Assembly (NCBI GenBank): GCA_003254925.1
Contig: QANZ01043286.1
Location: forward strand, 127,891-191,890
DNA from: Chamaecrista fasciculata
Lineage: Eukaryota > Streptophyta > Magnoliopsida > Fabales > Fabaceae
DNA: 64,000 nucleotides
Direction of reading: 5' to 3'
Shown here piece after piece: positions 56,950 to 64,000 of the stretch. Within the stretch, counting starts at the first letter, position 1. Every line of letters begins with the position of its first letter. The notes beneath the pieces were generated by a model that was not told the DNA's origin, searched no databases, and worked only from the letters and a program-made list of their open reading frames with translations. A program made the position numbers and the translations under genes.

Positions 56950-57144
56950 GGTTGGCATAGTTAGTAAGGAATCGAATCATAAACCACAAGGTTGTGGGTT
57001 CAACTCCCGCTGCTAATGTGAGGTCCTTATTGGTATGTGCTCTATAAGTATCTCTATAAGCGCTCATAGAGCTTGAAAGTATGTCTTGACCTTAGTGAAC
57101 TCTCGGGGTCCAACTCACTTAAACTTTCTTGTACCTAAAAAAAA
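56950..57144 (+). mobile_element. tRNA-derived SINE, 195 bp
   Basis: A-box-like 'tggcatagttagtaagg' and B-box-like 'gggttcaactcccg' 40 bases on, a short A tail (57137-57144), and an imperfect duplication of about 24 bp around 'caagtacat' at 56926-56949 and 57145-57168. The MULE at 57167 starts inside the right duplication. Confidence 0.8.
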
Positions 57145-57166
57145 GTAGTCAAGTACATAAAATAAA

Positions 57167-58451
57167 GGGTAAATTACAAAAAAAAAAAAAAGAGTACATG
57201 TAGTATGGTCAAATCTCACATTGCTGTTGTGTGGTTTTTCGGGTTGCACTTTGGTTACCGAGCATCTCTTCGTTAAGCACTTAGGGTGCCTGAAGTTTTG
57301 TTCCGTCAATTTTAATGAAAATTGCTGATGTGGCTCAATCTTAGCCATTGGTTTCTATTTCATCTTAGCCATCGGTTTCCACAAAGGTTAAAATCTCATT
57401 TTGGGTCCTCAAACTATGGGGTAAGTTTCATTTTGGTTATAAAAACTATTTTTGATTTCATTTTTGTCCTCAGAATTTCACATTTGTTCCGTCTTGATCT
57501 CCAAAATGTGATTTTATCATAACTTTTATCGTTATTTTTAGTCATAAATTGGAGATAAAAATCAACCACCAATTTATTTCCAATTTGTGATTAAGAAAAA
57601 AACTTTTTCTTCCCCTCTTTGTCAACTCATTTATTATTACATATTTAGGTATGAGTGAACAAAACACGGTCCAGCTGGGGAACTTCGAGTTGGGTCCCAG
57701 GTCTAACACTTCTATTCCGAACTCTGTCCGGGGTATAGTCATTTTCTATTATTTATTATATTTATATATATATATTATTTTATAAAATATTATTTTTAGT
57801 GTAGAAAATACATATTATTATTTTTATTAATTGTATATTTAAAAAATACGTAAAATATAAACTTAATTTCAATTAAATTAATATTTCTTTGACAGATTAA
57901 TCAAATTAAATATTTTTATTAATATAAACATTATTAAACTCATACATAAATATTTTGTTATCAACGTATACAAGTTAAGAAATACATATAATAAATAAAT
58001 GAATTAAATAAAAATATATATTTTTAAAAAAATAAAGTGACCCAATTTGGCCTGACCTAACCCAAGTCTAATCGGGTAGGGTCTCGGGTCTAATCAAAAC
58101 CCTATATGTGATCATCCCTATATCTAGAAAGAAAAAATAACAACATAAACCATATGAAATCATATTTTTGGGACTAAAAACGAAACACACGTGAATGTTT
58201 AAGGATCAAAATAAAATAAAAAATAGTTTTTGGACCAAAATGAAACTTATCTAATAGTTTGTAGACTAAAATTTGATTTTTCACTTAGTTATGTGAGCGT
58301 CATGTCAGCATTTTCTGTTAAAATTGACGAAAGAAAACCATAGGTACTTTAACTGTTTAACGACGATAAGCTCAAGTACAAAAGATGCAACCCGAAAAAC
58401 TACACAACAGCAATTTGGTTATACCATGAGTACCTTTTATGTAATTTATCT
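57167..58451. mobile_element. MULE-type element, 1285 bp, perfect 9-bp TSD
   Basis: Ends GGGTAAATTAC and GTAATTTATCT, flanked by TAAAATAAA at 57158-57166 and 58452-58460. Arms of about 320 bp. The interior (57650-58110) is another repeat with 'gggtcccaggtctaac' and 'gggtctcgggtctaat' at opposite ends. Confidence 0.85.
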
Positions 58452-58709
58452 TAAAATAAAAAATAAAAAAAAAAAAGAAATGAAGTAATAAACGTTGATG
58501 TACACATAAAAGTCTTGCATTGAACAATACATAACAAAAAACTCAACTGATGAATTAAGCGATTATCCATTTGTTTTCAATAAATGAGTCATGAGTTAGT
58601 GGATTTATTAAAATTTTTAAAGTAAATTAACAAGTCGATTTTTAATATATCATCAAGTCAATAATTAAATCTTCGAAAAATTAAAATAAACATTAGGCAA
58701 AAATAAAAT

Positions 58710-60037
58710 AGACAAAAGATGTGTTGGTACCCTTAATGTTTGGGGTCAGTTTTAGTTATGCCTCAAATGTTTGTTTTGTGTCACTTATGCCCCCAACATT
58801 TGTTTTGTGTCAGTTATGCCCCCAACGTTACATATTGTTGTCAATTATACCCTAACCTCTAACTCCGTTAATCAGATTGACGGAAAAAGTTGATGTGTCA
58901 GCTGATTGAGTTAATGGTTGTCTATGTATCAATTTGTTTTGGCCAAAGTCCTATTTTGATCACTCAGGTTTGCTCAAAGTTCCGTTTTGGTCCCTCAGCT
59001 CAAAGTCTTATTTTATAATATGATCAAAATGTAAGAAAAGAAAAACAAATAGACAATTTTAATAGATTTCACATAAAAGATAAAAAATAAACAACCAAAA
59101 CCATCATCATCTTCTTCGCATGGATCATCATCATCTTCTTCTTCATTCATCATAATCTTCTCCACTACCACCAACACCGTTGTCAGCAGCACCACCGCCA
59201 CCACCATCATCGCCGCCGAGCTTTTTCGCTGACGTTCGTCTTCTCCGGCGAACTTTCCGACAAGATACACGGCGACCTCAACGACTACAAAAATTTCTAA
59301 TCCAAGGTTTTTTTACTTCCTAAGTTCAATGACAGCCTCTATTTTGCGAAAAAAATTACTGGCAAGCCGCTAGAAAATTACACAGTCGCTGAAAAATTAC
59401 ACAATCGCGAAAAATCATATTTTCGGTCATTTGTTCGCAAAATGCAGGCCGCCATTGAACTTAGGAGACAAGAAAAACTTTGGATTAGGAGTTTTCGTAG
59501 TCGTCGGGGTCGCTGTGTATCTCGTTGGAGAAGACGAACCTCGCCGAAAAAGCTCTGCGATGGAGGAGGCAGCGGCGACAGTGGTGGTGGTGGTGGTGGT
59601 GGGTAGTGGTGAAGATGATGATGAATGAAGAAGAAGATGATGATGATGATCCATGCGAAGAAGAAGATGATGGTTTTGGTTGTTTATTTTTTATTTTTCA
59701 TGTGAAATCTATTAAAATTCTCTATTTGTTTCACTTTTCTTACATTTTGATCCTATTATAAAACATGACTTTGAGCTGAGAGACCAAAACGGAACTTTGA
59801 GCAAACTTGAGGGATCAAAATAGGACATTGGCAAAAAAAATTTATACATAGGCAAGATTAGCCCAGTCAACTGACACATCAGCTTTTTTTGTCAATCTAA
59901 TTAACAGAGTTAAAGGTTAGGGTATAATTGACAACAATGTGAAACGTTGGGGGCATAACTGACACAAAACAAAACACTGGGGGCATAACTGAAACCAATT
60001 TCAAACGTTAAGGGCACCAACAAGTCTTTTACCCATG
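58710..60037. mobile_element. TIR element with arms of about 520-560 bp
   Basis: Left 'gacaaaagatgtgttggtac' and right 'gcaccaacaagtcttttacc'. The arms pair along about 58712-59270 and 59520-60035, including coding-like 'gaagacgaacctcgccg'. Flanks AAATAAAAT (58701-58709 and 60038-60046) are a good 9-bp duplication candidate. The inner GC-rich block with GAT/CAT runs is probably captured; no family is recognised. Confidence 0.75.
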
Positions 60038-60072
60038 AAATAAAATGAACAGTTTAATTTTTATAAAAATTA

Positions 60073-62262
60073 GGGCAAATTGCAATTTGGTACCATGTGG
60101 TTAGGCGCAGTCCCACTTTGGTACCCTGAAAGAAAAATTTTTGCAGTTTGGTGTCCCGTGGTTTGCTCCGTTAGCAAATTGGTCCCCTGTGCTTTATTCC
60201 CTTTAGGATTTAACGGCAAATGTGATTGTGACCACCTTAAAATATCAAAAACCTCCCAACAAGTCTTCTCTTATGCGTTTAAGTCCTTTGCCTTTACTAA
60301 AAGGGATCAAAACATAAAGAAAACAGAAACTAAAGAGTACATTATATAATTTTACTGTTGAGTTGAAATTAATTATAAAAGAGTCTTTAGAATTCTAATA
60401 TTACAGAATTTTCTCTTTTTCATAAGATTTCTTTTGAATAGCACCTGATTTAATTACACTTTAATATCAAAAGTTTATGATCTTTATCAAAATAGTCCTT
60501 AGAACCTCAAAAGACAAATGAGGATCTATGATTTATCAAAAAAAAATCCCCATATTCAACTACGTACCAAAAGCTGAAATTTTCATTCAAGTACACTACA
60601 AACAAATCAAAACCCCCAAATTTTTCCAAAATTAAGCCCCACAAATTTCATTCAAGTACACTACAAACAAATCAAAACCCTCAAATTTCTTCAGACTTCA
60701 CAAATCAAAACCCTTAAAGGTGCTCATGTGTAGAATCTTAAATTTAATAGCAGAAACCAGGTTTGGCAGTTCCAGCATAGTCACATTAGTTCAATTCTCT
60801 TTGACAACATAGCCACATTCATGACATTGCAATGCGAAGAGTTGAAACTTGAAACTTGAAATTAAGGAAACCAAGAGACTGAGGAGCAATCAAGATGTTA
60901 TATTATATATATAAAACAGCCCAATTAGAAATTTATCCCACAGTCATTGATGACAAAAGCAACAAATACAAAAGATAGGAACTCTAATCCTCCACTAACC
61001 GAGCAATTTACGCAAAAGTGCCTGTCAACAGTAATTGATTAGCTTATAGCAGTGCCAAAATCATAATCCTTTTGTCTTGACAATCTATGTATAACTTTAA
61101 ACGGAGCGAAATAGTAGATAAAGCAAGAATATGTACTATTTCTCATTTTCATTCTTCCCAGATCATCTCATCCAGATGCTTCAGGGCACTCTCTCGCAAA
61201 ATGCCCACGCTTCCCACAGTTAAAGCAAGAATTTCCTCCAGCTCCACCGCCGCCGCCGCCACCAAATCTTCCACCTTCCTTAAAAACGAACCCCATAATC
61301 AGTCCCTCTCAACGATGGTGTTCAACGTTCTTTGTCCCTCTCTCACTCCCGATTTCACTCTTGAACAGGCCCGCAATCGCCACCAAAATCTTGCAAAAAC
61401 TGAACCCCCATTTTGGTCCCAACTGTCGCGATTTATAGGCAAACTCGGCAGAATTTCTTGGAAATGAGACGAAGGCCACGGAAATGGTTTGTCGAGCGTG
61501 GCTTTGGGAAGATGGAAGCTGCAGGTGAAGTGTGAAGGCCAAGTTTTGGTCGGCCATGTGAGGAGTTGAAGGTGGGAGATGAGTCGCGAAGGTGGAGGCA
61601 CATGCGCATCTTTAAGTGTTTTGATTCGTGGGAATGAAGAAATTTGGGGGGTTTTGATTTGTTTGTAGTGTACTTGAATGAAATTTGTGGGATAATTTAT
61701 GGGGCTTTATTTTGGAAAAATTTGGGGGTTTTGATTTGTTTGTAGTGCACTTAATGAAAATTTCAGCTTCTGTAGTTGAATATGGGGATTCTTTTTTGAT
61801 AAATCATAGATGGTCATTTGTCTTTTGAGGTTTTAAGGATTATTTTGATAAAGATCATAAACTTTTGGGATTAAAGTGTAATTAAATCAGGACCTATTCA
61901 AAAGAAATCTTATGAAAAGGAGAAAATTCTATAATATTAGAATTCTAAAGACCCTTTTATAATTAATTTCAACTCAACAGTAAAATTACATAATGTACTC
62001 TTTAGTTTATGTTTTCTTTATGTTTTGATCCCTTTTAGTAAAGGGAAATGACTTAAACGCATAAAAGAAGACTTGTTGGAAGGTTTTTGACATTTTAAGG
62101 TGGTCACAATCACATTTGCCGTTAAATCCTAACGGAAATAAAGCACAGGGGACCAATTCGCTAACGGAGCAAACCACAAGGCACCAGACTGCAAAATTTT
62201 TTCTTTCAAGGTACCAAAGTGGGACCACCCCTAACCACAGGGTACCAAACTGCAATTTACCC
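60073..62262. mobile_element. Pack-MULE-like element with about 650-bp TIRs
   Basis: Ends GGGCAAATTGCAATTTGG and CAAACTGCAATTTACCC, flanks TAAAAATTA and TAAAAAATA (eight of nine). The arms cover 60073-60720 and 61615-62262. The interior holds the 3' end and 3' UTR of a zinc-knuckle gene plus a second captured piece (61290-61600) shared with 28262-28440. Confidence 0.82.
61168..61300 (-). pseudogene. captured 3' end of a glycine-rich CCHC zinc-knuckle gene
   Basis: On the - strand: 'EGGRFGGGGGGGAGG', then 'NSCFNCGKRGHFARECPEAS', Gly and TGA (61170-61168). Cx2Cx4Hx4C is intact. A Gly-rich stretch followed by a C-terminal zinc knuckle is the layout of plant cold-shock-domain/GRP2 and RZ-type RNA-binding proteins. 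Upstream coding sequence is missing. The 450 bases below the stop (60720-61167) look like its 3' UTR. A captured fragment within the MULE; the donor gene should exist elsewhere in the genome. Confidence 0.7.
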
Positions 62263-62274
62263 TAAAAAATAAAT

Positions 62275-62790
62275 GGTTAAAGAGTCATTTTGGTCCTAAA
62301 TATATACTTTAATGTTCATTTTGGTCCTTTATGTTTCAAAATATTCAAATTAGTCCTAAATATTGGCAAAATATTTCATTTGGGTCCCAAAATATTAAAT
62401 ATGGTCGTATTTCTCTCGTTTCAAGTTCAAATGTGACGAATTACGTATTGTTCTCAAAGAGTACTTTCTTTATCCAGTTAAAGCCATCAGCAAACAACGT
62501 CAAATCGATTTTGAAAGTAAATTGCTCGTTTTGCGGTCAAACAAGCAAAATTGATCATATCTATTTCATTTGAAATTTGAATACGACGAATTTAGAGCTA
62601 TCAATTACTCTTAACAAGTTCTTTGAATTTGAAATGAGAGACAAGAGAAATATGACCAAATTCAATAGTTTGGGATCAAAATGAAACATTTTGACAATAT
62701 TTAGGACTAATTTGAACATTTTAAAACATAAAGGACTAAAATAAGCATTAAAACATACATTTAGGACCAAAATAACCGTTTGATCGAAAC
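62275..62790. mobile_element. foldback element about 0.5 kb, second copy
   Basis: Left 'ggttaaagagtcattttggt' and right 'ggaccaaaataaccgtttga' are imperfect inverses. Interior arms 'atgtttcaaaatattcaaat' and 'atttgaacattttaaaacat' pair. Same family as 46674-47190. Confidence 0.65.
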
Positions 62791-63096
62791 TAAATAATAT
62801 ACTAGTTAGTCGTTATTAATCCCCGAAAGAACTTAGAATTACGAGATCTAATCCTTCAATTAATTATACTTATAGACTGATTGTCAAATGCTTTCTTAAG
62901 TTATTAAAAGTTGGCTAATGACTCCCCAAATGAAAAAGGTTAGGAAAAATTGGTTCTAGAGAGAGAGAGAGAGGAAAGGAAGGACAAAAGATGGTTGGAA
63001 TATCATTGAGTGAGGAAAAGGATAAAGGGAAAAGAGAGAACCACTCGTGCAAGTTTTAAAATAGTGAGAAAGCTACCAAGAATAAAACGAACGAGA

Positions 63097-63099
<3 letters not shown>

Positions 63100-63136
<37 letters not shown>
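63100..63136. repeat. CT microsatellite
   Basis: About 18 CT units. Confidence 0.95.
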
Positions 63137-63139
<3 letters not shown>

Positions 63140-63164
63140 CTGGTATATCATGAGTTTTTTCTAT

Positions 63165-63572
63165 TGATAAAAGTGTATTTTTAGTTCTATAACTTTGACT
63201 TAAGTCTCAATTTAGTTTCGTAATTTTTTTATTGTACTTTTGATCTCATATCTTTGTAATAAGTTGCAGATTTGGTCCCGCTTCACTTTTGTTCTCAAAT
63301 CTTTTGGTTATGTTGCAGAATTAGTCTCACTGAATCAAAAGATATGAAACTAATTCTACACTTATCAAAAAATATAAGACTAGTTCTGCAACTTGACCAA
63401 AAGATGTGGATCAATTTTGCAACCTGACCCAAAGATATAAGACCAAACCTGAAACACGAGACTAAATCTACAACTTAAGTAAAATACATGAGACCAAAAG
63501 TGTAACAAAAAAAGTTATGGGACCAAATTGAGACTTGAGGAAAAGTTGGGGGACCAAAAGTACACTTTGACT
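63165..63572. mobile_element. palindromic MITE about 0.4 kb
   Basis: Left 'agtgtatttttagttctata' and right 'gaccaaaagtacactttgac' pair, as do 'aagtctcaatttagt' and 'ccaaattgagactt'. Related to 4432-4644. Confidence 0.65.
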
Positions 63573-63689
63573 TTTTCTATTTTTGGTATAAACCAAGGGT
63601 ATCCATCGTCGAGAACAGTGACTAATCCCTCCGTCGCGGGTCCTCCACTTAAGGGTAAATGATTGGCCACTTAATGACTTTTTCTATTG

Positions 63690-64000
63690 GCAAAACACCC
63701 TTTCGTGCCGCTAACGTTTACGGTGGTTTTCAGTTATGCCCCTAACATTTGATTTGTGTTAGTTGTGCCCCCAATGTGAAACGTTAGTTTCAATTATGCC
63801 CCCAATTTTGACTCAATGTTGATGTGTCAATTTTTTTTACTTGTGTGTAAATTTTTTGTTCTGAATTGAATATGTGGCAAGATGACTGGATAAATAAAAC
63901 ATCTCTGATTTTTTTTATCCACCATGGCATTTCCTACGTGGATTTCGCTGGGTTCGAAAACCTAAAACCCTAAACTTTATTCACCAAAATTGTCTGAAAT
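63690..64000. mobile_element. TIR element cut by the window edge
   Basis: Starts GGCAAAACACCC and carries 'cagttatgccccta', 'gttgtgcccccaatg' and 'caattatgcccccaa', the left-arm series of the 58710 family. Confidence 0.6.

Noticed and set aside
56950..57030. tRNA gene
   Set aside because: A and B boxes are present but no cloverleaf or acceptor stem forms; an A tail and long TSD show a SINE.
61087..61467. 126-codon + strand frame in the Pack-MULE
   Set aside because: Antisense to the CCHC zinc-knuckle fragment, which has clear family motifs on the - strand.
1..64000. CRISPR arrays, operons, riboswitches or bacterial-type elements
   Set aside because: Nothing of the kind; introns, SINEs and plant TEs show a plant nuclear genome. 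Tandem repeats found are microsatellites or LTR sub-repeats.

Overview
Eukaryotic nuclear DNA from a flowering plant, almost certainly a eudicot. It is AT-rich, its genes have GT-AG introns, and most of it is plant-type transposon sequence: Ty1/copia and Ty3/gypsy LTRs, Mutator-like (MULE) and hAT elements, and tRNA-derived SINEs. The species cannot be fixed from the window. There is one N gap (31455-31952) and a few single Ns.

The only gene that reads as complete is the plant METTL14-type m6A-writer subunit MTB on the + strand (ATG 38943, stop 46530-46532). It has six coding exons, 1164 predicted residues, a probable 5'-UTR intron and a 2.8-kb fourth intron loaded with palindromic elements.

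Layout. 1-1660: TE arms around a captured fragment of a membrane-associated kinase regulator-like gene. 1.7-3.3 kb: gypsy LTR. 3.3-22.9 kb: degenerate tandem array of gene pieces (bromodomain exons, calmodulin-like EF-hand pieces and unidentified exons, all on the - strand), peppered with insertions. Because sister copies keep the uninserted sites, several insertions can be dated and bounded: a 213-bp MITE, a SINE, a 1465-bp solo LTR, a hAT element, a MULE carrying a DELLA fragment, and a second MITE. 22.9-28.5 kb: decayed retrotransposon and MULE arms. 28585-34805: a deleted copia element with matching LTRs and target-site duplications (TSDs), itself split by a solo LTR. 36.2-37.8 kb: second copy of a non-autonomous repeat. 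38.5-46.6 kb: MTB. 46.6-64 kb: no intact gene; a run of terminal-inverted-repeat (TIR) elements, several carrying captured host-gene fragments (ROH1/DUF793-like, glycine-rich CCHC protein, a hydrophobic ORF).

Most notable points: a MULE whose inverted arms both carry the same piece of a DELLA growth-repressor gene, so any read-through transcript would be a DELLA-homologous hairpin; a solo LTR with two perfect three-unit heat-shock elements, a CRE-type TGACGTCA and a G-box upstream of a TATA box; and a bromodomain gene fragment with four phase-consistent exons inside the decayed array. All identifications come from reading the sequence; no database search was made.
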